A DNA stretch of 64,000 bases, taken from assembly GCF_042652085.1 (NCBI RefSeq), contig NZ_JBHSJF010000004.1, forward strand, positions 62,001-126,000, read 5' to 3'. This stretch comes from Flaviflagellibacter deserti. Lineage in GTDB: Bacteria; Pseudomonadota; Alphaproteobacteria; Rhizobiales; Methylopilaceae. The notes beneath the pieces were generated by a model. That model saw only the letters and a program-made list of their open reading frames with translations. It had not been told where the DNA came from and searched no databases. Shown one piece after another: positions 18,840 to 27,859 of this stretch (the stretch's first letter is position 1; every line of letters starts with the position of its first letter). Made by a program: the position numbers and the translations under genes.

Positions 18840-19739
18840 TCAACCAATTATCCGCGGCGACAGCAGGTCTTCGAGACCAATACGGCGGATGAGTTCGGCA
18901 CGAACCCGGTCGGCGACCCCGTTCACGATCTCCGCGCCGTCCTGCGACGGGTCGATATGGACACGGAACGGGCGCTTGCCGAATGGCATGCCGACGACGT
19001 TCACGATGGCCTTCGCGACTTCCGCCGCGTCGGCATCGGCAGGCTCAAGCGCCGCCAGTCCCTTGAGAGCCTGTTCCGGCACGCCCTTGTACGGCCCCTC
19101 GTCGTACTCCGCCGCCCGCGCCTTGTCGTCCGGCGAGCCGGAATGTGCGAAGTGGTTCGTTCCCTTGGTGAAAGCTCCGGGCACGACGATCGAGGTTTCG
19201 ATGCCCCAGCGGGTCAGTTCGCCCGAATAGGAGACCGCCAGTGAATCCATCGCCGCCTTCGCCGCGAAATACGGCGCCAGATAGGGCGGCGTGCCGCCTC
19301 GTGCGCTGCTGGACGACACCCAGACGATCAGGCCCTTGCCCTGCTTGCGCAACTGCGGCAGCGCCGCCCGGTTCACGCGCTGGGTGCTGAGGACGTTGAT
19401 ATCGAACAGTTCCGCATATTGCTCGGGTGTGAAGGCTTCAGCTGGTCCGAAGCTCATATGCCCGGCATTGTGCATGACGACGTCGAGCCAACCGGCTTCC
19501 TCGACGATCCTGGCAATGCCAGCCTCGACCGAGGCATCGTCGGATACGTCGAGCTCGACGGCGCGCAGGTCGACCCCATGCTCGACCGCATATTTCAGGG
19601 CAGCTTCGGCCTGTGGAGCGTTACGGCCGGTGGTCTGCCGCATGCCGGCAAAGACCGTATGGCCGGCATCGGCGAGGGCACGGGCGGTGAGTGCGCCAAA
19701 TCCGCTGGACGCACCGGTTATGACGATGACCTGTTTCAT
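18840..19739 (-). CDS. SDR family NAD(P)-dependent oxidoreductase
   Basis: A classical short-chain dehydrogenase of 299 residues. The cofactor motif is TGASSGFG (residues ~8-15), followed by the NAG motif (VMHNAGHMS). The active-site Ser is in WVSSSSARGG, and Tyr-x3-Lys is YFAAK. The ATG at 19739 has a GGAGAA ribosome site 6 bases upstream. The long C-terminal part (to 299 residues) is seen in SDRs acting on ketones and retinol-like substrates. It lies 38 bases downstream of a second SDR gene on the same strand, probably one operon under the divergent LysR regulator. Confidence 0.9.
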   Translation of the reverse strand: MKQVIVITGASSGFGALTARALADAGHTVFAGMRQTTGRNAPQAEAALKYAVEHGVDLRAVELDVSDDASVEAGIARIVEEAGWLDVVMHNAGHMSFGPAEAFTPEQYAELFDINVLSTQRVNRAALPQLRKQGKGLIVWVSSSSARGGTPPYLAPYFAAKAAMDSLAVSYSGELTRWGIETSIVVPGAFTKGTNHFAHSGSPDDKARAAEYDEGPYKGVPEQALKGLAALEPADADAAEVAKAIVNVVGMPFGKRPFRVHIDPSQDGAEIVNGVADRVRAELIRRIGLEDLLSPRIIG

Positions 19740-19777
19740 GACACGATTCTCCAAGTTCGATTTCAGATTGAGGGTGC

Positions 19778-20509
19778 TCAGACCATGCCGCCATTGGCGC
19801 GCAGGACCTGACCGTTGATCCAGCCGCCGTCAGGGCCGGCTAGGAAGGAGACGACGGCCGCGATATCCGCGGGGGTGCCGATACGCTCGAGCGGATTCAT
19901 CTTTTCGAAGCGAGCAATCACCTCCGGCGACTTGCCGTCGAAGAAGAGCTCGGTCCCGGTCGGACCCGGTGCGACCGCGTTGGCGGTGATCGAGCGGCCG
20001 CGCAGCTCCTTTGACAGGATCGCCGTCATCGTCTCGACCGCAGCCTTCGTCGCCGCGTAGACGCCGTAGGTCTCAAGCCTCGCGCCAACGAGGCTGGTCG
20101 AGAAGTTGACGATCCGGCCGCCATTGCGAAGGCGGCGGGACGCTTCGCGCAACGTGTTGAACGTGCCTTTGAGGTTGACGGCGATCTGGCTGTCGAACAG
20201 CGCGTCGTCGCTGTCCGCGAGCGTCGCCAACTTCATGATGCCGGCACTGTTGATGACGACGTCGACGCCGCCGAATGCGGCTTCCGCCGCATCGAACATG
20301 CGGGCCACTTCGACCGCGCTCGAAACGTCCGCCTGAGCAGCGAGCGCACGGCCGCCGGCTGCTTCGATCTTGCGCACCAGCGCCTCGGCGGGGGTCTGGC
20401 TGCCGGCATAGTTGACGACGACCGTGAAGCCGTCGCGGGCAAGGCGCTCGGCGACAGCGGCGCCGATACCGCGCGAGGCGCCGGTGACGAGGGCTACTTG
20501 GTTGATCAT
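19778..20509 (-). CDS. SDR family oxidoreductase, FabG-like
   Basis: A 243-residue classical SDR. The NADP-binding motif is TGASRGIG (residues 9-16), NSAG is the structural motif, Ser of NFSTSLVG is catalytic, and YAATK holds Tyr and Lys. The C-terminus (GGWINGQVLRANGGMV) is the standard tetramer-forming tail. The true start is an ATG at 20509 with AAGGAG upstream; the open frame extends into the promoter region. It is first of two SDR genes, divergent from a LysR regulator, which suggests induction by a carbonyl or alcohol substrate. Confidence 0.92.
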   Translation of the reverse strand: MINQVALVTGASRGIGAAVAERLARDGFTVVVNYAGSQTPAEALVRKIEAAGGRALAAQADVSSAVEVARMFDAAEAAFGGVDVVINSAGIMKLATLADSDDALFDSQIAVNLKGTFNTLREASRRLRNGGRIVNFSTSLVGARLETYGVYAATKAAVETMTAILSKELRGRSITANAVAPGPTGTELFFDGKSPEVIARFEKMNPLERIGTPADIAAVVSFLAGPDGGWINGQVLRANGGMV

Positions 20510-20531
20510 TGGTCCGCTCCTTCTCTGCGAT

Positions 20532-20548
20532 GGCCGATCGCGTCGGCC
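20532..20548. promoter_or_regulatory. Inverted repeat between the SDR operon and its LysR gene
   Basis: Arms GGCCGA and TCGGCC surround 5 bases. It lies close to the SDR ribosome site, so it could be a secondary operator or a leader hairpin. Chance occurrence is possible in this GC-rich sequence. Confidence 0.3.
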
Positions 20549-20578
20549 GATGAGGGAAAGATGGACCTTTCTCCTTTG

Positions 20579-20599
20579 CGGATAATCGGGCACTATCCG
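20579..20599. promoter_or_regulatory. LysR-type operator in the SDR/LysR divergent region
   Basis: Arms CGGATA (20579-20584) and TATCCG (20594-20599) are perfect inverted copies with 9 bases between. They contain the T-N11-A core that LysR proteins bind. The site ends 30 bases before the LysR start and about 70 bases before the SDR start, the usual place for joint autoregulation and activation. Confidence 0.6.
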
Positions 20600-20629
20600 G
20601 CAATGTTGTCCGAAAAGCACGAACAATAG

Positions 20630-21550
20630 ATGGACCGTTTCGACGCCATGCGCGTCTTCACACGCGTCGTTGAACGGCGGAGCTTCACTCTCGCCGCGCA
20701 GGACACTGGCCTGCCGCGCTCGACTGTGACCGATGCCATCAAACAGCTCGAAACGCGGCTCGGCGTTCGGCTGCTGCAGCGAACCACGCGGCATGTCAGC
20801 CCGACGCTCGACGGCGAGGCCTATTACCGCCGCTGCCTGGTCCTAATGGCCGATCTGGAAGAGGCGGAAGCCGCGTTCGCGGGTGCGAAGCCGAAGGGCC
20901 TGCTGCACGTCGAGGTACAAGGCACCCTCGCCCGCCATTTCCTGCTGCCGAGCCTGCCCGGTTTCTTCGAGCAATATCCGGACATCGAGCTGTTCATGAG
21001 CGAGAGCGACCGCTGGGTCGATGTCGTACGCGAGGGCGTCGATTGCGTGGTGCGCTATGGCCAGTTGCCGGACAGCGACATGGTCGCGCGGCGTGTCGCG
21101 ACTTTGGAGCGCATCACGTGTGCGGCGCCGTCCTATCTCAAACGCTTCGGCACGCCGACGGACTTCACCAAGCTCGACAGTCACAGGATGGTCGGCATTC
21201 GCCTGTCATCGACGAGTGCTCTGACTCCGCTGCAATTCGTGAAGGACGGGACGCAGCATATCGTCATGCTGCCGACGACGATGTCGGTCACCGGACCGGA
21301 GAGCTATCTTCCTGCGGTCAGACTCGGTTTCGGTATCGCGCAACTGCCTTATTTCCATATCCAGGACGATCTGAAGAGCGGCGCGCTGGTCCCGTTGATC
21401 GAGAAGTACCCACCGCCGACGGCACCGGTGTCGCTGCTCTATCCGCGCAACCGCCAGCTTTCGCCCCGCGTTCGCGTGTTTCTCGACTGGGCTCAGCAGG
21501 AGTTTTCACGCAGGGCCGACAGCATGAACCGGAATATTACGCAATTGTAA
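20630..21550 (+). CDS. LysR family transcriptional regulator
   Basis: A 306-residue regulator. The N-terminal winged HTH spans about residues 1-60 (FTRVVERRSFTLAAQDTGLPRSTVTDAIKQLE), followed by a substrate-binding domain. Its subtype resembles regulators such as DsdC/CrgA-like proteins that sit divergent from the oxidoreductases they control. It is divergent from two SDR genes and very likely controls them through the palindrome at 20579-20599. Confidence 0.92.
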   Translation: MDRFDAMRVFTRVVERRSFTLAAQDTGLPRSTVTDAIKQLETRLGVRLLQRTTRHVSPTLDGEAYYRRCLVLMADLEEAEAAFAGAKPKGLLHVEVQGTLARHFLLPSLPGFFEQYPDIELFMSESDRWVDVVREGVDCVVRYGQLPDSDMVARRVATLERITCAAPSYLKRFGTPTDFTKLDSHRMVGIRLSSTSALTPLQFVKDGTQHIVMLPTTMSVTGPESYLPAVRLGFGIAQLPYFHIQDDLKSGALVPLIEKYPPPTAPVSLLYPRNRQLSPRVRVFLDWAQQEFSRRADSMNRNITQL

Positions 21551-21720
21551 TACTTCAGATCGACCAATGTAGTAGGCAAAAAGTACTATTCAATCTGTTT
21601 TGACAAAGCACGCATGCAATATCAGGAGGATCGAAATCAGGCTTATGCCGTTATTGAGCTACATTTGAATCCGAATTCTTCCCGTAGACGCGGGTAGTGC
21701 CGTGATTCCGGACCAAGATC

Positions 21721-22911
21721 ATGAGCGATCAAAACAGGGGCAAGGGACCGCTGATCATAGGGGGGCTTATCGTCCTTCTGGCCGGCGTCGGTCTCTGGTG
21801 GTGGCAGTCCTCCAAGGCCGCGCAGGAAGCTGCCGCCCGGTATCACGCAGCTCCGCCCGTTCCGGTCACGGTTACGCAAGTGTCTACTCAGGACCTGCCC
21901 GTCTATCTGACCGGTGTCGGCACCATTCAAGCCTACAATACGGTGACCGTGCGCACCCGCGTCGACGGTGAGCTTCAGCAAGTCAATTTCAACGAAGGCC
22001 AGTTCGTGAAGCAGGGCGACGTGCTCGCCCAGATCGATCCGCGTCCGTTCAAGGCCGCCGTCGATCAGGCGGTCGCGAAGAAGGCGCAGGATGAGGCCCA
22101 GCTCGCGAATGCCAAGCTCGACCTCGGCCGCGCCAACGATCTCGCCTCGCGCGGCTTCGACACCAAGCAGCAGCAGGACACGGCGAAGGCACTGGTCGAT
22201 CAACTGACCGCCCTCGTTCAGGCGGACCAGGCGGCGATCGAGATGGCGCAGCTCCAGCTCGATTATTCGACCATCCGCTCGCCGCTCAACGGCCGCACCG
22301 GCTTCCGCCTCGTCGATCGCGGCTCGATCGTCCACGCGACCGACACGACCGGCCTCGTCGACATCGTCCAGCTCCAGCCGATCACCGCCGTGTTCGCGCT
22401 GCCGGAATCCGATCTCCAGCCGCTCGCGGATGCAGAGCGGGCCGGCGAGGTCGACGTCTGGGCAGTGACCCCGGATGGCAGGACCGATCTCGCCAAGGGC
22501 AAGCTGCTTCTCCTCAACAACCAGGTCGACATGCAGACCGGCACGATCAAGCTCAAGGCCGAGTTCCCCAATGCAGATCTCGCGCTCTGGCCCGGCCAGT
22601 CGATCAGCGCGCGGGTCCTCGTCCGCACCATCAAGAACGCGACCACGGTCCCGCCGGAAGCGGTGCTGCAGGGCAACAAGGGCGCCTATGCCTTCGTCAT
22701 CGGCCCGGACAACAAGGCGCAGGTCCGCAATCTGACCACGAGCGTCGTCGCCAACGGTCGCATGGCGGTCGAAAGCGGGCTGAAGCCCGGCGAGACGGTC
22801 GTCACCGGCGGGCAGTACCGGCTAAGGCAGGACACGGTCGTGCAGGCCACCGATCCGGCGACGGCGAAGAGCGCCGACGAGAGCTCCGCTCCGAAGGATC
22901 AGGGCACATGA
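21721..22911 (+). CDS. RND efflux periplasmic adaptor (membrane fusion) protein, MdtA-like
   Basis: A 396-residue HlyD/AcrA-type adaptor. An N-terminal signal anchor (GGLIVLLAGVGLWWW, residues ~13-27) precedes the half-lipoyl motif around YLTGVGTIQAYNTVTVRTRVDGEL, an alpha-helical hairpin (residues ~110-170) and a beta-barrel domain. It bridges the inner-membrane pump to an outer-membrane channel. It overlaps the pump gene by 4 bases (ATGA). No outer-membrane factor or regulator lies beside it on the same strand, so a shared TolC-like channel elsewhere is likely. Confidence 0.93.
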   Translation: MSDQNRGKGPLIIGGLIVLLAGVGLWWWQSSKAAQEAAARYHAAPPVPVTVTQVSTQDLPVYLTGVGTIQAYNTVTVRTRVDGELQQVNFNEGQFVKQGDVLAQIDPRPFKAAVDQAVAKKAQDEAQLANAKLDLGRANDLASRGFDTKQQQDTAKALVDQLTALVQADQAAIEMAQLQLDYSTIRSPLNGRTGFRLVDRGSIVHATDTTGLVDIVQLQPITAVFALPESDLQPLADAERAGEVDVWAVTPDGRTDLAKGKLLLLNNQVDMQTGTIKLKAEFPNADLALWPGQSISARVLVRTIKNATTVPPEAVLQGNKGAYAFVIGPDNKAQVRNLTTSVVANGRMAVESGLKPGETVVTGGQYRLRQDTVVQATDPATAKSADESSAPKDQGT

Positions 22912-25900
22912 ACTTCCGCCCTGAGGATGAACCTAGGAACGCAACGGAGGTCGAGCCTCCGGTTTCGTTCGAGGATACGAGCGTCGGTGACAAGCCGCGT
23001 GGCAAGTCGGAACAGCCGTTCGGGCCGGAACATGGCGGCGGCGGAGGACGCGGCTCGAACGGCGGCATGTCCGGCCCGTTCATCCGCTTCCCGATCGCGA
23101 CTTCGCTCCTCATGGCGGGTCTCGTCTTCGTCGGCCTCCTCGCCTACCCGCTGCTGCCGGTCGCGCCGCTGCCGCAGGTCGACTTCCCGACGATCCAGGT
23201 CTCGGCCAACTATCCCGGCGCCAGCCCGGAGACGATGGCGTCCTCGGTCGCACAGCCGCTGGAACGGCAGTTCGCGCAGATCTCCGGCGTGACGCAGCTC
23301 ACCTCGACGAGTTCGCTCGGCACGACCTCGATCGCGATCCAGTTCGACCTCAACCGCCAGATCGACGCCGCGGCCGGTGACGTGCAGGCCGCCATCAACG
23401 CCGCCGGCGGCCAGCTTCCGAGCGACCTGCCAAGCCCGCCGACCTATCGCAAGGTCAACCCGGCCGACTCGCCGATCATGCTGCTGTCGGCGACTTCCGA
23501 TACTTTGTCGCTGACCGATGTCGACGACGCCGCCGACACCAAGATCGCGCAGCAGCTCAGCCAAATTCCGGGCGTCGGACAGGTCTCGATCGGCGGCGAG
23601 CAGAAGCCAGCGATCCGCGTCCAGATCGATCCCGCGAGACTCGCGGCCAAGGGCCTGTCGCTCGAGGACGTGCGCGCCAACCTGTCGATCCTCACCGTCA
23701 ACCGGCCGAAGGGCAGCCTCGATAGCGCGAGCCGCACCTTCACGATCTACAACAACGACCAGCTCACCAAGGCCGATCAGTGGGATAAGGCGATCATCGC
23801 CTACGTCAACGGCGCGCCGATCCGCGTCAGCGATATCGGCCAGGCGGTGTCCGGTCCCGAGGATGCGAAGAAGGCGGCCTGGGCCAACGGCAAGCGCGGC
23901 GTCTTCCTGATCATCTTCAAGCAGCCCGGCGCCAACGTCATCGACACGGTCGACCAGATCAAGAAGGAGCTGCCGCGCCTGCAGGCTTCGATCCCGCCGG
24001 CGATCGACGTCAAGATCCTGAGTGACCGCACGCAGACGATCCGCGCCTCGGTTCAGGACGTCCAGTTCACTTTGATGCTGACGATCGCGCTCGTCGTGAT
24101 GGTGATCTTCCTGTTCCTGCGGAACGTCTGGGCGACGATCATCCCCAGCCTCACCGTGCCGCTGGCGCTGCTCGGCACCTGCGCGCTGATGTATGTGACC
24201 GGCTACAGCCTCGACAATCTCTCGCTGATGGCGCTGACCATTGCCGTCGGCTTCGTCGTCGACGACGCCATCGTCATGCTGGAGAACATCGTCCGGCACA
24301 TCGAGAACGGCGAGAAGCCGATGGAGGCGGCGCTGAAGGGCGCGGGCGAGATCGGCTTCACCATCATCTCGATCAGCCTGTCGCTGATCGCGGTGTTCAT
24401 CCCGCTCCTGATGATGGGCGGCATCATCGGCCGCCTGTTCCGCGAATTCGCGGTGACGGTGACGATGACGATCGTCGTCTCCGCGATCATCTCGCTGACG
24501 CTGACGCCGATGCTGGCCTCGCGCTTCCTCAAGAACCACGAGGGCGAGAAGCACGGCCGGTTCTATCTGGTCGTCGAGCGCGGCTTCGACGCCATGCTGC
24601 GCGGCTATGCCTGGGGCCTCGACGGCGTGCTACGGCACCAACGGCTGACGCTTCTCGTCTTCTTCATGACGGTCGGCGCGTCGGGCGCCCTCTTCTATTA
24701 CATCCCGAAGGGCTTCTTCCCGGTGCAGGACACCGGATTGATCCAGGCGACATCGGAAGCCTCGCAGGACATCTCCTTCGCGGCGATGACAAAGCTGCAG
24801 GAGGCGGCTGGCCGCGTCGTGATGCAGGATCCGGCTGTCGCCAGCGTCGCGATGGCGATCGGCAGTGGCGGAGGCGCGCAGACAGCCAATACCGGCCGTA
24901 TGTTCATCTCGCTCAAGCCGCGTGACGAGCGCGATGCGTCGGCGACGGAGATCATCAACCGGCTTCGCCCGAAGATCGCCGAGGTGCAGGGCATCGCACT
25001 GTTCATGCAGCCGGCGCAGGACATCAATGTCGGCGGCCGCGCGGCGCGCACGCTCTACCAGTACACGCTGCAGGATCCGAACCTGGCCGAGCTGAATGAA
25101 TGGGCGCCGAAGCTTCTCGACAAGATGAAGACGCTGCCGGGGCTGCGTGATGTCGGCACCGACCAGCAGACCGACGGCCGCACGCTGACGCTCGACATCG
25201 ACCGCGACCAGGCCGCCCGCTTCGGCATCACGCCCGACACGATCGACGCCACCCTCTACGACGCCTTCGGCCAGCGGCAGATCGCTCAGTATTTCACCCA
25301 GATCAACAGCTACCACGTGGTGCTGGAGATCACGCCCGAGCTGCAGCGCAACCCGGACACGCTGAACCGCATCTACCTGAAGTCCTCAACCACCGGCCAG
25401 CAGGTGCCGCTCGGCGCATTCGCCAAGTGGACGCTGCAGAAGGTCGCGCCACTCTCGATCAGTCATCAGGGCCAGTTCCCGGCGGTGACGCTCAGCTTCA
25501 ACCTCGCGCCCGGCGTCTCGCTCGGCCAGGCGACGCAGATCGTCGAACAGGCCAAGGCGGAGATCGGCACGCCACCCTCGGTGTCCGGCTCGTTCCAGGG
25601 CAATGCCCAGGCGTTCCAGGCATCGCTCGCGACCGAACCTCTCCTCGTCGGCGCCGCCCTCGTCGTCGTCTACCTGATCCTCGGGATCCTGTACGAGAGC
25701 TACATCCACCCGCTGACCATCCTCTCGACGCTGCCGTCGGCGGGTCTCGGGGCGCTCGCGATGCTGATGCTGTTCGGCTTCGATTTCAGCCTGATCGGCC
25801 TGATCGGCGTCGTCCTGCTCATCGGCATCGTGAAGAAGAACGGCATCATGATGGTGGACTTCGCCATCGAGGCGGAGCGCAACGAGGGGCTTTCCGCCGA

Positions 25901-26183
25901 AGCCGCGATACGCCGCGCCTGCCTGCTGCGCTTCCGGCCGATCATGATGACGACGGCCGCGGCCCTGCTCGGCGGCGTGCCGCTGATGCTGGGCGCGGGC
26001 GCCGGCTCGGAAATCCGCCAGCCGCTCGGCTACGCCATGGTCGGCGGCCTCCTCGTCAGCCAGGCCCTGACCCTCTTCACGACGCCTGTCGTCTATCTCT
26101 ATCTCGACCGGCTGTCGGACTGGCTGAGCGGCGAGAAGCACGAGGACAAGGAGAAATCCCCCTCACCCGCTCAAGCGCATTAG
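22908..26183 (+). CDS. RND multidrug efflux transporter, MdtB/MdtC-type
   Basis: An inner-membrane proton-driven pump of 1091 residues with the HAE-1 layout: 12 helices and two large periplasmic loops. TM4 carries the proton-relay pair D452-D453 in VGFVVDDAIVMLEN. The first helix (IATSLLMAGLVFVGLLAYPLLP) is preceded by an unusual hydrophilic, glycine-rich tail of about 58 residues, whereas most relatives begin within 10 residues. The ATGA overlap with the adaptor supports the upstream start. An internal ATG near residue 54 (MSGPFIRFPIATS) would give a standard-length protein. Substrates are unknown. Confidence 0.93.
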   Translation: MNFRPEDEPRNATEVEPPVSFEDTSVGDKPRGKSEQPFGPEHGGGGGRGSNGGMSGPFIRFPIATSLLMAGLVFVGLLAYPLLPVAPLPQVDFPTIQVSANYPGASPETMASSVAQPLERQFAQISGVTQLTSTSSLGTTSIAIQFDLNRQIDAAAGDVQAAINAAGGQLPSDLPSPPTYRKVNPADSPIMLLSATSDTLSLTDVDDAADTKIAQQLSQIPGVGQVSIGGEQKPAIRVQIDPARLAAKGLSLEDVRANLSILTVNRPKGSLDSASRTFTIYNNDQLTKADQWDKAIIAYVNGAPIRVSDIGQAVSGPEDAKKAAWANGKRGVFLIIFKQPGANVIDTVDQIKKELPRLQASIPPAIDVKILSDRTQTIRASVQDVQFTLMLTIALVVMVIFLFLRNVWATIIPSLTVPLALLGTCALMYVTGYSLDNLSLMALTIAVGFVVDDAIVMLENIVRHIENGEKPMEAALKGAGEIGFTIISISLSLIAVFIPLLMMGGIIGRLFREFAVTVTMTIVVSAIISLTLTPMLASRFLKNHEGEKHGRFYLVVERGFDAMLRGYAWGLDGVLRHQRLTLLVFFMTVGASGALFYYIPKGFFPVQDTGLIQATSEASQDISFAAMTKLQEAAGRVVMQDPAVASVAMAIGSGGGAQTANTGRMFISLKPRDERDASATEIINRLRPKIAEVQGIALFMQPAQDINVGGRAARTLYQYTLQDPNLAELNEWAPKLLDKMKTLPGLRDVGTDQQTDGRTLTLDIDRDQAARFGITPDTIDATLYDAFGQRQIAQYFTQINSYHVVLEITPELQRNPDTLNRIYLKSSTTGQQVPLGAFAKWTLQKVAPLSISHQGQFPAVTLSFNLAPGVSLGQATQIVEQAKAEIGTPPSVSGSFQGNAQAFQASLATEPLLVGAALVVVYLILGILYESYIHPLTILSTLPSAGLGALAMLMLFGFDFSLIGLIGVVLLIGIVKKNGIMMVDFAIEAERNEGLSAEAAIRRACLLRFRPIMMTTAAALLGGVPLMLGAGAGSEIRQPLGYAMVGGLLVSQALTLFTTPVVYLYLDRLSDWLSGEKHEDKEKSPSPAQAH

Positions 26184-26197
26184 CCCACAGCACGGCG

Positions 26198-26344
26198 CCC
26201 TCCCTCCCCGTGTCGGGGAGGGCCGACTCGCGAAGCGAGCGGGGTGGGGCAAAGACCCTTCGGAAAGTTATGCCTCGCGGAGGCCGCTCCCCACCCCGGC
26301 TCGCGCTGACGCGCGACTCGGCCCTCCCCGTTCCGGGGAGGGAG
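26198..26344. repeat. Palindromic interspersed repeat (family B), left copy
   Basis: Two hairpins, CCCTCCCC/GGGGAGGG at 26202-26222 and again at 26322-26342, sit at the ends of a longer inverted repeat whose inner parts also pair (GCGGGGTGGGG near 26239 with CCCCACCCCGG near 26290). It follows the RND pump gene and ends 20 bases from the DUF559 gene stop. It may double as a terminator. A shorter related hairpin lies on the other side of that gene. Confidence 0.75.
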
Positions 26345-26364
26345 ACCCAAACGCACCTTCCCGT

Positions 26365-26700
26365 TCAGTGGCCGAGTTCTGCGAGGATGGCTTCCATCAC
26401 GCCGTCCGGATTTTCCATCACCTCGGCATTGGTAACCCGAAACACGCGCATTCCCTCTTCTCGAAGCCGCGCGTCACGGATCGCATCTCTCGCTGGCGCA
26501 GTCCCCATCGCATGGGTATCGCCGTCGACCTCGATTACAAGGCCGGCCTTGAGGCAAACGAAGTCGAGCACATAGCCCAGACGCGGCGCCTGCCTCCGAA
26601 AGTGAAAGCCGCGCGCCCGCAATTCGCGCAGCCGCACCCGCAGCCTGACCTCGGGCGGTGTCATGCGCTTGCGGAGGGAGCGGGCGAACGGGACGGACAT
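26365..26700 (-). CDS. DUF559 endonuclease-like protein
   Basis: A 111-residue protein of the DUF559 family, which has the very-short-patch-repair-like restriction-endonuclease fold. The fold is marked by LRARGFHFRRQAPRLGYVLDFVCLKAGLVIEVDG, where the D of VLDF and the E/D of VIEVDG fit a PD-(D/E)xK site. The start at 26700 is chosen because further upstream the frame reads through the repeat hairpin. It stands alone on the minus strand, bounded by related GC-rich palindromes. Its biological role is unknown. Nuclease activity is inferred from fold motifs only. Confidence 0.82.
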   Translation of the reverse strand: MSVPFARSLRKRMTPPEVRLRVRLRELRARGFHFRRQAPRLGYVLDFVCLKAGLVIEVDGDTHAMGTAPARDAIRDARLREEGMRVFRVTNAEVMENPDGVMEAILAELGH

Positions 26701-26735
26701 CGGTGAAGTGTCAGCGAGCCCAACAACGAGCGCAA

Positions 26736-26772
26736 TCCCTCCCCGTGTCGGGGAGAGAGGCGGCGCCGCCTC
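26736..26772. repeat. Palindromic interspersed repeat (family B), right copy, next to a 16-bp palindrome
   Basis: CTCCCCGTGTCGGGGAG (26739-26755) matches the hairpin of the copy at 26198-26344. It is followed by a perfect palindrome, GAGGCGGCGCCGCCTC (26757-26772). The pair lies 7 bases beyond the LysR stop at 26780 and can act as that gene's terminator, although no T-run is present. Confidence 0.65.
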
Positions 26773-26779
26773 GGCTGCA

Positions 26780-27736
26780 TCAATCCAGCTTCGGCAGTTC
26801 ATGCGCCCACGGCGCTTTCGACAATCGCTTGCTGAGGAAGTCGATCAACACGCTGACCCGGACCGGGCGTACCGTTCCCGGCGGTGTCAGCACGTAAAGC
26901 GCCAGCAGTTCCGACGACCAGTCGGGCAATACCTCGACCAGTTTGCCGTCGCGCAGTTCCCGCCAGATCAGGAATTCCGGCATCAGGCACATGCTGAGCC
27001 CGCCGGTCAGCAGCGGCACGACCACGTCCGCATTGTTGACCGAGAGGCAGCCCTGGATGCGCGCGATGAACTCGCCCTGATGCGGATGGTGCAGCGTGAT
27101 CGAGGTCGGCGCGGCGAGGTGCGAGAAGACGACGGTATTGTGCTTCTCGAGCTCGCGCGGATGTGTCGGCGCGCCGTGCTTCGCCAGATAGTCCGGCGAC
27201 GCCACCAGCGGGCGGCGCACCGCGAACAGGCGGCGGGCGCGGAACGACGAATCCGACAGCACGCCGATGCGGAGCGCGACGTCGATCCCCTCCGCGACGA
27301 GGTCGGTGCGGGTGTCGCTCAGCCGGAGATCGACCGAGACTTCCGGATATTCCTTGAAGAACGCCGCGAGCGCCGGACCGAGATGCTGGATGCCGAACGA
27401 CATCGGCGCGGACAGCCGGACAAGCCCGCGCGGAACCGCGGCACCCTCGGTGATCTCCTCCTCGATCGCCTCGCCTTCCGCGAGGATGCGCGTAGCGCGG
27501 TCGAGCGACGCCCGACCGCTTTCGGTCAGAGAAAGTTTCCGTGAGGTGCGGTGGAAGAGAGACGTGCCGAGGCGGAATTCGAGGCGCGTGATCGCCTTCG
27601 AGACGGTCGCCTTCGACAGGTTGAGATCGCTCGCGGCCCCCGAAAAGGAGCCGTGCTCGGCGACCTTGGCGAAGATCGCCCAGGCTTCGAAATCGGGGAG
27701 ATGCGGCATGCCGAATCCAGGTTGGATCCGGATCAT
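26780..27736 (-). CDS. LysR family transcriptional regulator
   Basis: A 318-residue regulator with an N-terminal HTH (FAKVAEHGSFSGAASDLNLSKATVSKAITRLE) and a C-terminal effector domain. The start at 27736 has GGGGAG about 8 bases upstream; ATGs at 27709 and a start at 27763 are alternatives. It lies downstream of the esterase/dioxygenase genes on the same strand, separated by a palindromic repeat. It may control them or be independent; no divergent partner is present. Confidence 0.9.
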   Translation of the reverse strand: MIRIQPGFGMPHLPDFEAWAIFAKVAEHGSFSGAASDLNLSKATVSKAITRLEFRLGTSLFHRTSRKLSLTESGRASLDRATRILAEGEAIEEEITEGAAVPRGLVRLSAPMSFGIQHLGPALAAFFKEYPEVSVDLRLSDTRTDLVAEGIDVALRIGVLSDSSFRARRLFAVRRPLVASPDYLAKHGAPTHPRELEKHNTVVFSHLAAPTSITLHHPHQGEFIARIQGCLSVNNADVVVPLLTGGLSMCLMPEFLIWRELRDGKLVEVLPDWSSELLALYVLTPPGTVRPVRVSVLIDFLSKRLSKAPWAHELPKLD

Positions 27737-27774
27737 GCCGCCATCTCCCCGTTTTGTCGTCATTTGCTCCCACC

Positions 27775-27853
27775 GTCATCCTCCGGCTTGACCGGAGGAT
27801 CCACGTCACACGGCACGGGCTTGATGGGTCCCCTGGTCGAGCCGGAGGACGAC
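27775..27853. repeat. Palindromic interspersed repeat (family C)
   Basis: The left segment 27775-27793 and the right segment 27835-27853 are inverted copies matching at 17 of 19 positions, with core CATCCTCCGGCTTGAC. The left arm also contains its own hairpin, ATCCTCCGG/CCGGAGGAT (27778-27800). It fills the gap between the esterase and LysR genes. This consensus is a familiar interspersed palindrome of Hyphomicrobiales. Confidence 0.75.
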
Positions 27854-27859
27854 GCCGAG

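Noticed and set aside
21600..21628. TTGACA box as promoter for the RND efflux genes
   Set aside because: No acceptable -10 element at the right spacing was found, so it is not listed as a promoter.
22899..24554. 551-codon minus-strand frame over the RND pump
   Set aside because: Arg/Asp-rich shadow without domains.
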